From: Bradyrhizobium cenepequi
GTDB taxonomy: Bacteria; Pseudomonadota; Alphaproteobacteria; Rhizobiales; Xanthobacteraceae
Reading direction: 5' to 3'
Assembly: GCF_020329485.1 (NCBI RefSeq)
Contig: NZ_JAGKJI010000013.1
Span: forward strand, 92,253 to 156,252
DNA: 64,000 bases
A program made the translations under genes and the position numbers. Shown one piece after another: positions 1 through 13,635 of the stretch (position 1 is its first letter; the number at the start of each line of letters is the position of its first letter). The notes under the pieces are model-generated. The model saw nothing but the letters and a program-made list of their open reading frames with translations, had not been told where the DNA came from and searched no databases.

Positions 1-1477
1 CCTTGACGCCGGTGTCCTCGGCATAGCGCGCCTGCATCGAAGCGACGACGAGGCGTGAGGCGTCACGCAGGTTTCGGCTCTCGTCGAGCGCAGCCTCATA
101 GCCCTCGCGGACAAAGCCGCCGTCGCGCTTGATGAGCGGCAATTGCTCGGCGAGGGCGCGCTCGAACTCGCGCGCCAGCTCGCGCGAAGGACGCCGCAGC
201 GCCTCCATCATGGCCACGACTTCGGTCGGTGGCTGATCGAGCTGCGCCAGCCGCGCCAGCGCCTGATCGGCGGCGAGGACGCCGTCACGGAGGCCTGCGA
301 GATCGCGCGGGCCGCCGCGGCCGACCGAGAGCCGAGCTAGCGCGCGGGACATGTCGGGCGCTGCGCGCAGCACGCTACGGATATCCTCGCGCGCAGCACT
401 ATCCGCGACGAAGGCCGCGATCGCATCGAGCCGCCGCGTGATTGCGGCGCTGTCGGTGAGCGGCGCCGCGAGCCGCTGCGCCAGCAGGCGCGAGCCGGCG
501 GCGGTCACCGTGCAATCGATCGCATCGAGCAGCGAGCCGCGGCGTTCGCCGGCGAGCGTGCGCGTCAATTCGAGATTGGCGCGGGTCGCAGGATCGATCG
601 CCATGGTGGTGCCGACCGCCTCGCGCGCGGGCGGCGACAGCGGCGGCCGTCTCCCCACCTGCGTGCGGTCGATATAGGTGACGGCGGCCGCAGCCGCAGT
701 CGCTTCCAGCCGCGACATCGCGGCAAGGCCGTCCATGGTCGCGACCGCGAAATAGTCGCACAGCCGCCGCTCGGCGGTGGCACCATCGAAGACGTCTCGG
801 GTGAGCGGCGTCACCGCCGGCAATTCGCGCAAGTGTGCCCCGAACTCGACGTCGTTGTAGAGCGCGTCGGTGACAATGGCTTCATTCGGATTGATGCGCG
901 CCAGCGTTGCCGGCAACTCAGCCGACGAGCATTCCGTCACCATGAATTCGGAGGTCGAGATATCGATCCAGGCAAGCCCGATGCGGTCACCGCCGGACGA
1001 GCCGCGGGCGCGGGCGATCGCCAGCAGGTAGTTGTTGGTGCGGGCATCGAGCAGCGTGTCTTCGGTCAGCGTGCCCGGCGTCACCAGCCGCACGACGTCG
1101 CGCTTCACCACGCTCTTGTTGCCGCGGGCGCGCGCCGCCGCCGGATCCTCGCTCTGCTCGCACACGGCGACGCGATGTCCTGCCGCGATCAGCCGGTGCA
1201 GATAGTCCTCGGCGCGTTCCACCGGCACGCCGCACATCGGGATGTCCATACCCTGATGCTTGCCGCGCTTGGTCAGCACGATGCCGAGCGCCTTCGAGGC
1301 GATCTCGGCGTCCTCGAAGAACAATTCGTAAAAGTCGCCCATCCGGTAGAACAGGAGCAGGCCCTGATTGGCGGCCTTGATCTCGAGGTACTGTTCCATC
1401 ATCGGCGTGATGCGCGTAGGCGCCTCCGCATTCGACGTCGCCTCGGGTGGAACAGGGATTGGCTGCTGGACGGTCAT
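1..1477 (-). CDS. mutS: DNA mismatch repair protein MutS (5' part only)
   Basis: MutS binds mispaired and looped-out bases and starts methyl-independent repair with MutL. The gene is read leftwards and runs off the left edge, so only about 492 N-terminal residues are present; the ATPase domain lies outside. I translated it from the ATG at 1475-1477. It begins [12 protein letters not shown] and contains the mismatch-recognition segment [12 protein letters not shown] (Phe49 and Glu51 are the wedge residues), followed by [13 protein letters not shown] and AVCEQSEDP, all typical of MutS domain I. The connector and lever regions follow without a stop. It is divergent from pcaF. Family assignment is secure; the missing C-terminus is purely a window effect. 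Confidence 0.95.
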   Translation of the reverse strand, partial: MTVQQPIPVPPEATSNAEAPTRITPMMEQYLEIKAANQGLLLFYRMGDFYELFFEDAEIASKALGIVLTKRGKHQGMDIPMCGVPVERAEDYLHRLIAAGHRVAVCEQSEDPAAARARGNKSVVKRDVVRLVTPGTLTEDTLLDARTNNYLLAIARARGSSGGDRIGLAWIDISTSEFMVTECSSAELPATLARINPNEAIVTDALYNDVEFGAHLRELPAVTPLTRDVFDGATAERRLCDYFAVATMDGLAAMSRLEATAAAAAVTYIDRTQVGRRPPLSPPAREAVGTTMAIDPATRANLELTRTLAGERRGSLLDAIDCTVTAAGSRLLAQRLAAPLTDSAAITRRLDAIAAFVADSAAREDIRSVLRAAPDMSRALARLSVGRGGPRDLAGLRDGVLAADQALARLAQLDQPPTEVVAMMEALRRPSRELAREFERALAEQLPLIKRDGGFVREGYEAALDESRNLRDASRLVVASMQARYAEDTGVK

Positions 1478-1591
1478 GAGGGGGCGGAAACTACAAAATT
1501 TCGTCTGCCCGTCCCACCGCTTTGCCCGAGATGGAGGGGTTTTCCACTCTCTCCACGCTGTGAGAGCGGGCGAGGGGCGCGTTCCCGTCAA

Positions 1592-1620
1592 TTGACCTCT
1601 TGCCGGCCCGCTCCTAAAAC
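1592..1620 (+). promoter_or_regulatory. Candidate sigma-70 promoter of pcaF
   Basis: TTGACC (1592-1597) and TAAAAC (1615-1620) are separated by exactly 17 bases, in the 199-base gap between the divergent mutS and pcaF. The predicted start of transcription lies about 50 bases before the pcaF ATG. This is a sequence match only. Confidence 0.4.
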
Positions 1621-1676
1621 TCGCCATCAATCCAAGCCTCTAACGCCCAAGTCCGCGGCAATCAGGGAGAGAATCG

Positions 1677-2885
1677 ATGCGTGATGTGTTTATTTGCGAT
1701 GCCGTCCGGACCCCGATCGGCCGCTTCGGCGGATCCCTCGCCAAGGTGCGCACTGACGATCTCGCCGCCACCCCGATCAAGGCGCTGATGGCCAAGCATC
1801 CGAATCTCGATTGGTCGCAGGTGGATGAGGTCTTTTTCGGCTGCGCCAACCAGGCTGGTGAAGACAACCGCAACATTGCGCGCATGGCACTGCTGCTCGC
1901 GGGCATGCCTGATACGGTTCCCGGCCAGACGCTGAACCGGCTCTGCGCCTCCGGTCTCGACGCGGTCGGCGCCGCGGGCCGCGCCATACGTGCCGGCGAG
2001 ATTGATTTCGCGATCGCCGGCGGGGTCGAATCGATGACGCGGGCGCCATTCGTGATGGGCAAGGCGGCGGAGGCATTCTCGCGCTCGGCTGAAATCTTCG
2101 ACACCACCATCGGCTGGCGCTTCATCAATCCGTTGATGAAAGCGCAATACGGCGTCGATTCGATGCCGGAGACGGGCGAGAACGTCGCCGAGGAATTCCA
2201 GGTCTCGCGCGCCGACCAGGATGCGTTCGCGATCCGCTCGCAGCAGCGCGCGGGTGCGGCGATCGCGGCCGGCTATTTCGCCGAGGAGATCACGCCGGTC
2301 ACTGCGCCGGGCGGCAAGGCGGGCCCGATTACCGTCGACAAGGATGAGCATCCGCGTCCGGAGACGACGCTGGAAGGCCTCGCCAAGCTCAAGCCAATTG
2401 TGCGCAATCCCGGCACGGTGACCGCCGGCAACGCCTCTGGCGTCAATGACGGCGCCGCCGCCATGATCCTGGCGTCCGAGGCCGCCGTGAAGAAGCACGG
2501 GTTGACGCCGCGGGCGCGCATCCTCGGGCTTGCGTCCGCCGCGGTGCCGCCGCGCATCATGGGAATCGGCCCGGTGCCTGCGACGCGCAAATTGATGGAG
2601 CGGCTCGGCCTCAAGATCACTGATTTCGATCTGATCGAGCTCAATGAAGCCTTCGCCTCGCAAGGGATAGCCTGCCTGCGTCAGCTCGGGGTCAAGGAGG
2701 ATGCCGACTTCGTGAACCCGCATGGTGGCGCGATCGCGCTCGGCCATCCCTTAGGGATGAGCGGCGCGCGGCTTGCCTTGACCGCCGTGCATGGCATGGA
2801 GAAGCGAGGCGCAAAGCTTGCCTTGGCAACCATGTGCGTCGGCGTCGGCCAGGGCGTCGCTGCAGCGATCGAGAAGTTGAACTAA
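1677..2885 (+). CDS. pcaF: 3-oxoadipyl-CoA thiolase PcaF
   Basis: This thiolase cleaves 3-oxoadipyl-CoA with CoA to succinyl-CoA and acetyl-CoA, the last step of the beta-ketoadipate pathway. The 402-residue protein is the normal length for the family. It has the nucleophilic cysteine in LNRLCASGLDA (Cys90), the NEAFA motif, the NPHGGAIALGHPLG histidine motif and the C-terminal CVGVGQG cysteine loop. A GGGAGAGA ribosome-binding site precedes the ATG. PcaF is preferred over a generic acetyl-CoA acetyltransferase because protocatechuate dioxygenase genes follow directly and a separate PhaA-type thiolase lies at 38.3 kb. The CoA-transferase genes pcaI/pcaJ are not in this window. Confidence 0.88.
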   Translation: MRDVFICDAVRTPIGRFGGSLAKVRTDDLAATPIKALMAKHPNLDWSQVDEVFFGCANQAGEDNRNIARMALLLAGMPDTVPGQTLNRLCASGLDAVGAAGRAIRAGEIDFAIAGGVESMTRAPFVMGKAAEAFSRSAEIFDTTIGWRFINPLMKAQYGVDSMPETGENVAEEFQVSRADQDAFAIRSQQRAGAAIAAGYFAEEITPVTAPGGKAGPITVDKDEHPRPETTLEGLAKLKPIVRNPGTVTAGNASGVNDGAAAMILASEAAVKKHGLTPRARILGLASAAVPPRIMGIGPVPATRKLMERLGLKITDFDLIELNEAFASQGIACLRQLGVKEDADFVNPHGGAIALGHPLGMSGARLALTAVHGMEKRGAKLALATMCVGVGQGVAAAIEKLN

Positions 2886-2892
2886 GTGCTTG

Positions 2893-3018
2893 ACCCTCAT
2901 GGTGAGGAGGCGCGAAGCGGCGTCTCCGGACGATGCTTAGCATCGCCGGGCGAACCATGAGGCCCGGACCGTGGCCTCATCCTTCGAGACGCGCGTGCCG
3001 CGCTCCTCCGGATGAGGA
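2893..3018. repeat. Extragenic inverted repeat (CCTCATGGTGAGGAG type)
   Basis: Left arm CCTCATGGTGAGGAGGCGCG pairs imperfectly with GCGCTCCTCCGGATGAGG at the right end, and inner segments (CATGAGGCC and GGCCTCAT) add a second stem. It lies just after the pcaF stop. A half-copy with similar arms occurs at 63543-63596. Confidence 0.75.
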
Positions 3019-3026
3019 GAGAGAGG

Positions 3027-3062
3027 TAACCCGGAAGAGCAAAACAGCGCTTTTCCGGGTTA
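3027..3062. terminator. Hairpin between pcaF and pcaH
   Basis: A perfect 10-bp inverted repeat, TAACCCGGAA (3027-3036) and TTCCGGGTTA (3053-3062), encloses a 16-base loop and lies 142 bases after the pcaF stop. There is only a weak T-rich tail, so it may be a terminator or an RNA-processing stem. It would separate pcaF transcription from pcaHG. Confidence 0.5.
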
Positions 3063-3124
3063 GTTATATCCTATAATGATCTGGCGGAAGGCTCGCCGGC
3101 AAAGGCGCCAGGGAGGAAATCATC

Positions 3125-3829
3125 ATGACCTTGCTCTATCCGCTGCAATCGCTTGCGGCGCATCCACCGCGGCTGTCGCCGGCCTATCGCTCGACGGTCA
3201 AGCGTGCGCCCTCGAAGCCGCTGATCCCGATGCGGCACACGCTCTCGGAACTGACCGGCCCGGTCTATGGCCACGAGACCGTACGCGAGAATGACAATGA
3301 CCTCACCATCCAGCACAAGGGCGAGCCGCTCGGCGAGCGCATCATCGTGCACGGCCATGTACTCGACGAGGATGGCCGCGGTGTGCCCAGCGCGCTGGTC
3401 GAACTGTGGCAGGCCAATGCCTGCGGCCGCTACATCCATGTCGTTGACCAGCATCCGGCGCCGCTCGATCCGAACTTCACCGGCGCCGGCCGCGTGCAGA
3501 CCGATGCGAGCGGCTATTACAGGTTCATCACCATCAAGCCCGGCGCTTACCCTTGGGGCAATCACCACAACGCCTGGCGCCCGGCCCACATCCATTTCTC
3601 GGTGTTCGGCCATTCCTTTATCTCGCGCCTGGTGACGCAGATGTATTTCCCGGGCGATCCCCTGTTTCCGTTCGATCCGATCTTCAACTCGGTGACGGAC
3701 GAGAGGGCGCGGGCGCGGATGATCTCCTCGTTCGATCTGGAGAACACCCAGCCGGAATGGGCGCTGTGCTACCGTTTCAACATTGTCCTGCGCGGCAGGA
3801 ACGCGACGCCGATGGAGAATAAGCAGTGA
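3125..3829 (+). CDS. pcaH: Protocatechuate 3,4-dioxygenase beta subunit PcaH
   Basis: PcaH and PcaG form the intradiol Fe(III) dioxygenase that opens protocatechuate to 3-carboxy-cis,cis-muconate. The beta subunit carries the iron. The four expected ligands are visible: Tyr103 (CGRYIHV), Tyr142 (GAYPWGNHH), His155 and His157 (RPAHIHFSV), with the substrate-side Arg152 just before. The 234-residue length fits. The start follows a GGGAGGAAATCATC ribosome-binding site. The stop overlaps the pcaG start (GTGA), so the two are translationally coupled, as expected for subunits made in equal amounts. Confidence 0.96.
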   Translation: MTLLYPLQSLAAHPPRLSPAYRSTVKRAPSKPLIPMRHTLSELTGPVYGHETVRENDNDLTIQHKGEPLGERIIVHGHVLDEDGRGVPSALVELWQANACGRYIHVVDQHPAPLDPNFTGAGRVQTDASGYYRFITIKPGAYPWGNHHNAWRPAHIHFSVFGHSFISRLVTQMYFPGDPLFPFDPIFNSVTDERARARMISSFDLENTQPEWALCYRFNIVLRGRNATPMENKQ

Positions 3830-4431
3830 GCGAGCAGCGGCCGGACGGCATCACGCCATCGCAGACGGTCGGCCCGTATTTCAAATACGGTCTGACGCCG
3901 AACGGCGAATACGCGTGGAACGACGCCTTCAGCAACAACCTCGTCACACCGGACGTCTCCGGCGCGCGCATCCGCGTCGAGGGCGTCGTTTATGACGGCG
4001 ATGGCGTGCCGGTGCCGGACTGCATGCTGGAGATCTGGCAGGCCGACGCGCAGGGCCGGTTCTCCGACCCGCAGGATGCCCGCGCGCTGCCGAACAATTC
4101 CTTCAAGGGGTTTGGCCGCATCGGCACCGACGCCAAGGGCGGCTATGCCTTCGACACCATCAAGCCGGGGCAGGTCGCCGATCCCGACGACAAGCCGCAG
4201 GCGCCGCACATCGTGCTCGCGGTGTTCGCGCGCGGCATGCTCTTGCATCTCTACACCCGGATTTATTTCGACGACGAGGAGGCCAACGCCACCGATCCCG
4301 TGCTGGCGCTGGTGCCGGCCGATCGCCGCGCGACACTGATCGCCCAGCGCAAGGCCGGTGCGACCAATCCGAGCTACGTGCTCGACGTCCACCTGCAAGG
4401 CGACAACGAGACGGTGTTCTTCGAGGTGTGA
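3826..4431 (+). CDS. pcaG: Protocatechuate 3,4-dioxygenase alpha subunit PcaG
   Basis: This is the non-iron alpha subunit of protocatechuate 3,4-dioxygenase. It begins at a GTG that overlaps the pcaH stop by four bases. The 201-residue protein starts with TPSQTVGPYFKYGL, the family N-terminal signature that lines the active site of the partner subunit, and has the shared intradiol beta-sandwich core (IRVEGVVYDGDGVPVPD, LEIWQADAQGRF). It lacks the tyrosine/histidine iron ligands of PcaH, as alpha subunits do. A palindromic repeat and the convergent cbbR gene follow. No pcaB, pcaC or pcaD is present here, so the rest of the pathway must be elsewhere or to the left. Confidence 0.95.
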   Translation: MSEQRPDGITPSQTVGPYFKYGLTPNGEYAWNDAFSNNLVTPDVSGARIRVEGVVYDGDGVPVPDCMLEIWQADAQGRFSDPQDARALPNNSFKGFGRIGTDAKGGYAFDTIKPGQVADPDDKPQAPHIVLAVFARGMLLHLYTRIYFDDEEANATDPVLALVPADRRATLIAQRKAGATNPSYVLDVHLQGDNETVFFEV

Positions 4432-4455
4432 GATTGCACCGCGGCGTTCTCTCTC

Positions 4456-4541
4456 GTCATGGCCGGGCTTGACCCGGCCATCCATCTTCAATGAGTCGTT
4501 TGCGAAAATGGATGGATACGCGGGTCAAGCCCGCGTATGAC
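4456..4541. repeat. Inverted repeat between pcaG and cbbR
   Basis: The arms CGGGCTTGACCCG and CGGGTCAAGCCCG are perfect complements, flanked by GTCAT and ATGAC at the outer ends. The element lies between two convergent genes and could also stop transcription from both sides. Confidence 0.75.
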
Positions 4542-4562
4542 AGCGCCTGTTGCGCGGCTGCC

Positions 4563-5489
4563 TCACCGCACATTCGGCAAATAGCGCGATCCCTCCTTTC
4601 CCAGGAAATCCAGCATTGCCTGCGCCGGCGGCAGCAGGATCTTGTCGGCGCGGCGGATCGCGTGCCATTGGCGCATCACCGGCAGGCCTGCGACTTTGAG
4701 CATCACCAGCCGGCGTTCCTCCAATTCGTGGAACACCGTGTGCTGGGAGATGAAGGCGATGCCGAGCCCGGCCATCACGGCCTGCTTGATGGTCTCGTTG
4801 CTGTCCATGGCCATACCGACCATCGGCTCGATCCGGTGGTTCTGAAAGAACTGCTCCATCAGCATCCGCGTGCCGGAGCCATTCTCTCGGGTAATGAAGG
4901 TCTCGCCAGCGAGGTCGGCAGCGGCGACGCGCTTCTTTCCATTGAGCCGATGATCGGCGGCGGCGATGATCACATGCGGATGCCTGCCCAGCGGGCGCAT
5001 CTCGACCTCGATGTCCGCTGGCGGCTGCCCCATCACGGCGATATCGAGATCGTAGCCGCGCAGCGCGTCGCGGATATCCTCGCGGTTGCCGATCCTGAGC
5101 GTCACGTCGATTTTCGGGAAGCGCTGCGAGAATGCCGCGATCGCGAACGGCACGAAATATTTCGCGGTGCTAACCGCGCCCATCGCGACGCGTCCGCCGC
5201 TCTTGCCCGCGATCATGTCGAGCGACTGTTCGCAGTCGGCGAGCGCCGATTCGATGCGCTCGACCAGCGCGAGAACGGTGCGGCCGGCGTCGGTCAGCGC
5301 CATGCCGTCGCCGGTGCGCTGGATCAGCGGCAGGCCGGCGAGCTCCTGCAGATTGCGAAGCTGCAGGGTGACCGCCGGCTGGGTGAGGTTGAGCCGGTTC
5401 GCCGCGCCCGTGATCGAGCCCGCTGCGTGCACGAAAGCCAGCGCACGGAGCTGACGAATGGTGAGGTCGCGCGAGAAATGTCCCGGCAT
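4563..5489 (-). CDS. cbbR: LysR-type regulator CbbR of the Calvin-cycle operon
   Basis: CbbR activates cbb operons and responds to metabolites such as RuBP, ATP or NADPH in studied species. The N-terminal helix-turn-helix is clear (LTIRQLRALAFVHAAGSI, then LTQPAVTLQLRNLQELAG), followed by a LysR substrate-binding domain. I place the start at the ATG at 5487-5489 because GGAGG lies at the right distance before it; in-frame starts at 5501 and 5519 (GTG) lack such a site. The protein is then 308 residues. It is transcribed away from cbbF across an AT-rich gap, the classic cbbR arrangement. A PcaQ-type regulator of the pca genes is the main alternative, but sequence and divergence both favour CbbR. 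Confidence 0.87.
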   Translation of the reverse strand: MPGHFSRDLTIRQLRALAFVHAAGSITGAANRLNLTQPAVTLQLRNLQELAGLPLIQRTGDGMALTDAGRTVLALVERIESALADCEQSLDMIAGKSGGRVAMGAVSTAKYFVPFAIAAFSQRFPKIDVTLRIGNREDIRDALRGYDLDIAVMGQPPADIEVEMRPLGRHPHVIIAAADHRLNGKKRVAAADLAGETFITRENGSGTRMLMEQFFQNHRIEPMVGMAMDSNETIKQAVMAGLGIAFISQHTVFHELEERRLVMLKVAGLPVMRQWHAIRRADKILLPPAQAMLDFLGKEGSRYLPNVR

Positions 5490-5515
5490 TGGCGCCTCCA
5501 TAAGAAATACTTCGG

Positions 5516-5550
5516 TCACACTTAAGATATTAAAATTTCACTAATCCGGC
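5516..5550. promoter_or_regulatory. Probable CbbR operator region
   Basis: An AT-rich island stands out from the GC-rich surroundings between cbbR and cbbF. It contains the dyad TTAAGATATTAA (5522-5533), and an overlapping TTA...TAA pair ends at 5544. LysR regulators bind T-N11-A dyads in such divergent gaps, and CbbR sites often show TNA/TNA half-sites. The exact boundaries are inferred. Confidence 0.45.
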
Positions 5551-5625
5551 AATTCGCGCGTTGATAGTGGCGACAGCGACTCCAGCCCGGAGCCGCGTCA
5601 AGCAAGGCCCCGTCGAGAGGGCAGG

Positions 5626-6681
5626 GTGAATGGGAGAGCGGCCTTGGATCATCTTCCTGCATTGCATGCCTATCTCGACGACCCCGCGCGTCAGGACACC
5701 GTCCGCGCCGCAGCCGTCGCGGTCGTCGAAGCGCTCGCCGCAGCCGCGATCGAACTTGCAGGCATCATCGCCTCGGGGCCGCTGGTCGGCATCACCGGCC
5801 GGGATGGCGCGGTCAATCCCGACGGCGACATCCAAAGGGACATCGATGTTGTCGCAGATCAGCTGATGCGCGATGCACTGCGCACCGCGCCGGTCGCCGC
5901 CGTGCTCTCCGAGGAAGTAGAGCTGCCGGAGACGCTCGATGGCGAGGCGCCGCTCTGTGTCGCGATCGATCCGCTCGACGGTTCGGCCAATCTCCAGAAC
6001 AACATCTCGATCGGCACCATCTTTTCGATCCGGCCCAAGGCGCGCGACATCCTGTCGACCTTCTTCGAACCCGGCACTGCGCAGATCGCTGCGGGCTTTT
6101 TCATCTATGGTCCGCAAACCGTGCTGGTGCTGGCGTTGGACCGGCGTGTCGATATCTTCACGCTGTATCCCCCGAGGCGCGAATTCGTGCTGACCAGGCG
6201 CGGCGTCCGGATTCCGCCTGACACGCCAGAGTTCGCCATCAACGCCTCCAACCGCCGGCACTGGAGCGGCGCGGTGCGCGGCTACATCGATGAATGCCTT
6301 GCTGGCGCCAATGGCGAGCGCGGCCGCGATTTCAACATGCGCTGGATCGGCTCGCTGGTGGCCGAAGCCTACCGCATCCTGGTCCGCGGCGGCGTGTTCC
6401 TCTATCCAGCCGATGCGCGCCCAGGCTACCGCGAGGGCCGCTTGCGCCTGCTCTATGAGGCCCATCCGATGGCGCTGATCATGGAATGTGCTGATGGCGC
6501 TGCCTCCAGCGGGCGAGCGCGCATCCTCGAGCTTTCGGCACGGACGCCGCACCAGCGGGTGCCCCTGATCATGGGATCGCCGCGCACGGTGCGCGACATC
6601 GATATCATCCATCAGGCGGTTGAGCCGCTGTTCGAAAATGCTGACGCGCCGCTCTTTGCGCGCCGCGGCCTGTTCCGCTGA
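5626..6681 (+). CDS. cbbF: Fructose-1,6-bisphosphatase, class I (Calvin cycle)
   Basis: CbbF removes the C1 phosphate of fructose-1,6-bisphosphate and, in many autotrophs, of sedoheptulose-1,7-bisphosphate, to regenerate RuBP. The 351-residue protein shows the class I metal-binding motifs: SEEVELPE (acidic ligand), IDPLDGSANLQNN, and the late RPGYREGRLRLLYEAHPMA segment with a metal-ligand glutamate nearby. A GTG start at 5626 is used; a TTG at 5644 is a weaker alternative. It is the first gene of the cbb operon, and cbbP follows after 11 bases. Confidence 0.93.
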   Translation: MNGRAALDHLPALHAYLDDPARQDTVRAAAVAVVEALAAAAIELAGIIASGPLVGITGRDGAVNPDGDIQRDIDVVADQLMRDALRTAPVAAVLSEEVELPETLDGEAPLCVAIDPLDGSANLQNNISIGTIFSIRPKARDILSTFFEPGTAQIAAGFFIYGPQTVLVLALDRRVDIFTLYPPRREFVLTRRGVRIPPDTPEFAINASNRRHWSGAVRGYIDECLAGANGERGRDFNMRWIGSLVAEAYRILVRGGVFLYPADARPGYREGRLRLLYEAHPMALIMECADGAASSGRARILELSARTPHQRVPLIMGSPRTVRDIDIIHQAVEPLFENADAPLFARRGLFR

Positions 6682-6692
6682 GGAGGCACGTC

Positions 6693-7564
6693 ATGTCGCG
6701 CTGGCACCCTATCATCTCGATCACTGGCTCTTCAGGAGCCGGCACGACGTCGGTCAAGAAGACGTTCGAGAACATCTTCCGCCGCGAGAACGTTGTCGCG
6801 GCCTATATCGAGGGCGATGCCTTTCATCGCTACGATCGCGCGGAAATGCGTCAGAAGATGCTGGAGGAGGCGGAGCGCGGCAACAAGCATTTCAGTCATT
6901 TCAGCCCCGAAACCAATTTGTTCGAGGAACTGGAGAAACTGTTCCGTGACTACAGCGAGTCCGGCACCGGAACGACGCGTCATTACATCCACGACGCTGA
7001 GGAAGCGAAGCTTTACGACGCCCAGCCCGGCACCTTCACCCAATGGGAGCCGCTGCAGGAAAGTTCGGATCTGCTGTTCTATGAGGGTCTGCATGGCGCC
7101 GTCGTCACTGATAAAGTGAACGTGGCGCAATACGCCGACCTCAAGATCGGCGTCGTTCCCGTCATCAATCTGGAGTGGATCCAGAAGCTGCATCGCGATC
7201 GCAGCCATCGCGGCTACTCCAAGGAAGCCGTGACCGACACGATCCTGCGCCGCATGCCGGATTACGTGAACTACATCTGCCCGCAGTTCTCCGAAACCGA
7301 CATCAACTTCCAGCGCGTGCCGACGGTCGACACGTCGAATCCGTTCATCGCGCGCTGGATCCCGACGCCGGACGAATCGATGGTCGTGATCCGGCTGAAG
7401 AATCCGCGCGGCATCGATTTCCCCTATCTGCTTTCGATGATCCCGCACAGCTTCATGTCGCGCGCCAATTCGATCGTGATCCACGGCGCCAAGCTCGATC
7501 TGGCGATGCAGCTCATCCTCACCCCGCTGATCCTGCAACTGATGGAACGAAAGAGGCGAACGAT

Positions 7565-7568
<4 letters not shown>
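6693..7568 (+). CDS. cbbP: Phosphoribulokinase
   Basis: Phosphoribulokinase makes ribulose-1,5-bisphosphate from ribulose-5-phosphate and ATP, the reaction that commits carbon to RuBisCO. The P-loop GSSGAGTTS spans residues 12-20, and [22 protein letters not shown] and EGLHGAVV follow as in bacterial octameric enzymes. The length of 291 residues is standard. An AGGAGGC site precedes the ATG. Its stop overlaps the transketolase start (ATGA). Confidence 0.96.
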
Positions 7569-9589
<2,021 letters not shown>

Positions 9590-9591
9590 GC

Positions 9592-12166
<2,575 letters not shown>

Positions 12167-12178
12167 AAGGAGCACATC

Positions 12179-12604
12179 ATGCGCATAACCCAGGGCTGCT
12201 TCTCCTTCCTGCCCGATCTCACCGACGAGCAGATCACCGCGCAGGTCCAATACTGCCTGGACAAAGGCTGGGCCGTTAACATCGAGTTCACCGACGATCC
12301 GCATCCGCGCAACACTTATTGGGAGATGTGGGGCCTGCCGATGTTCGACCTGCCCGACGCCGCCGGCATCATGCGGGAGCTCGCCGAATGCCGGCGCGTC
12401 TATGGCGATCGTTATATTCGGATATCCGGCTTCGATTCGAGCCACGGATGGGAGTCCGTGCGCATCTCCTTCATCGTCAATCGCCCCAAGGACGAGCCCG
12501 GCTTCCGCCTCGACCGGCAGGAAGCCGTCGGCCGCAACCTCCGCTACTCGACGCACGCTTATGCGGTGGAGCGGCCTGAAGGCGAGCGCTACGCTGATCG
12601 TTAA
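12179..12604 (+). CDS. cbbS: RuBisCO small subunit, form IC
   Basis: CbbS caps the large-subunit octamer to give the L8S8 enzyme. The 141-residue protein begins [19 protein letters not shown] and has [13 protein letters not shown] and [18 protein letters not shown], typical of red-type small subunits. The C-terminal extension (residues about 110-141) is the longer red-type tail. It is co-transcribed with cbbL; a strong hairpin lies between it and cbbX. Confidence 0.97.
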   Translation: MRITQGCFSFLPDLTDEQITAQVQYCLDKGWAVNIEFTDDPHPRNTYWEMWGLPMFDLPDAAGIMRELAECRRVYGDRYIRISGFDSSHGWESVRISFIVNRPKDEPGFRLDRQEAVGRNLRYSTHAYAVERPEGERYADR

Positions 12605-12663
12605 CCGCGTCCGGTCGAAGCCAGGCGGATGGCTCCCTCGGCCGACCTGGTCCGGATGCACTT

Positions 12664-12691
12664 CTCCGTCGTCGCTATCGCGGCGACGGAG
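12664..12691 (+). terminator. Stem-loop between cbbS and cbbX (attenuator or processing site)
   Basis: CTCCGTCGTCGC and GCGGCGACGGAG form a 12-bp stem (one G-U pair when transcribed) around the four-base loop TATC, followed at once by CTTTTC. It lies 60 bases after the cbbS stop and 20 bases before cbbX. The short T-run suggests partial termination, which would make cbbX less abundant than cbbLS, or it may protect the cbbLS mRNA end. Confidence 0.65.
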
Positions 12692-12711
12692 CTTTTCGAT
12701 ACGAGAGGACA

Positions 12712-13635
12712 ATGACGATAGCGAAAGAAAAAGAGCTCGAAGCCCCGCTGGAGACCGTCGATGTCAGGCGCGAATTCGCCGACCTCGGCATCGGCGCCGT
12801 GCTCGACCAGCTCGATTCCGAATTGATTGGTCTCGCGCCAGTGAAGACGCGCATCCGCGAGATCGCAGCGCTGCTGCTGGTCGAGCGCATCAGGCAGAAG
12901 ATGGCGCTCGCCACCACTTTTCCGACCCTGCATATGTCCTTCACCGGCAATCCCGGCACCGGCAAGACGACGGTGGCGTTGCGTATGGCGAGCATCCTGC
13001 ATCGGCTCGGCTTCGTGCGCCGCGGTCACGTCATCAGCGTCACCCGCGACGATCTGGTCGGGCAATATATTGGCCACACTGCGCCGAAGACCAAAGAAAT
13101 ATTGAAGAAGGCGATGGGCGGCGTGCTGTTCATCGATGAGGCCTATTACCTCTATCGCCCCGACAATGAGCGCGACTACGGCCAGGAGGCGATCGAGATC
13201 CTGTTGCAGATCATGGAGCAGCAGCGCGAGGATCTGGTCGTGATCCTCGCCGGCTACGGCGAGCGGATGGAAAAATTCTTCCAGAGCAATCCGGGCTTCC
13301 GTTCCCGCATCGCCCATCACATCGACTTTCCCGATTATTCGGATGTCGAGCTTCTGGCGATCGCGGAATTGATGCTGCAACAGCAGAACTACCGGCTTTC
13401 GTCGTCGGCGCGCGACGCCTTCATCCGCTACATCGCTGTGCGCAAGACCCAGCCGCTGTTCTCCAACGCGCGATCGATCCGCAATGCCTTGGACCGCATC
13501 CGGCTCCGCCAGGCCAACCGCATTGTCTCGCGGCTCGACCGGGTGCTGACGGCCGATGACGTGATGTCGATCGAGGCCGGCGACGTGCTGGCAAGCCGGG
13601 TATTCTCGAAAGGCGCGATGGACAAGGAAACATGA
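12712..13635 (+). CDS. cbbX: Red-type RuBisCO activase CbbX (AAA+ ATPase)
   Basis: CbbX is the hexameric AAA+ motor that frees inhibited red-type RuBisCO by pulling on the large-subunit C-terminus. The 307-residue protein has Walker A GNPGTGKT (79-86), the pore-loop segment YIGHTA (119-124), Walker B VLFIDEA (138-144), sensor and arginine-finger regions (NPGFRSRI), and a C-terminal helical domain. Position directly after cbbLS is diagnostic. The stop codon overlaps the start of the following CbbY gene (ATGA). Confidence 0.96.
   Translation: MTIAKEKELEAPLETVDVRREFADLGIGAVLDQLDSELIGLAPVKTRIREIAALLLVERIRQKMALATTFPTLHMSFTGNPGTGKTTVALRMASILHRLGFVRRGHVISVTRDDLVGQYIGHTAPKTKEILKKAMGGVLFIDEAYYLYRPDNERDYGQEAIEILLQIMEQQREDLVVILAGYGERMEKFFQSNPGFRSRIAHHIDFPDYSDVELLAIAELMLQQQNYRLSSSARDAFIRYIAVRKTQPLFSNARSIRNALDRIRLRQANRIVSRLDRVLTADDVMSIEAGDVLASRVFSKGAMDKET

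Noticed and set aside
3072..3077. Perfect TATAAT before pcaH
   Set aside because: There is no plausible -35 box at 16-18 bases; the region overlaps a hairpin. Possible only with an activator, so not called.
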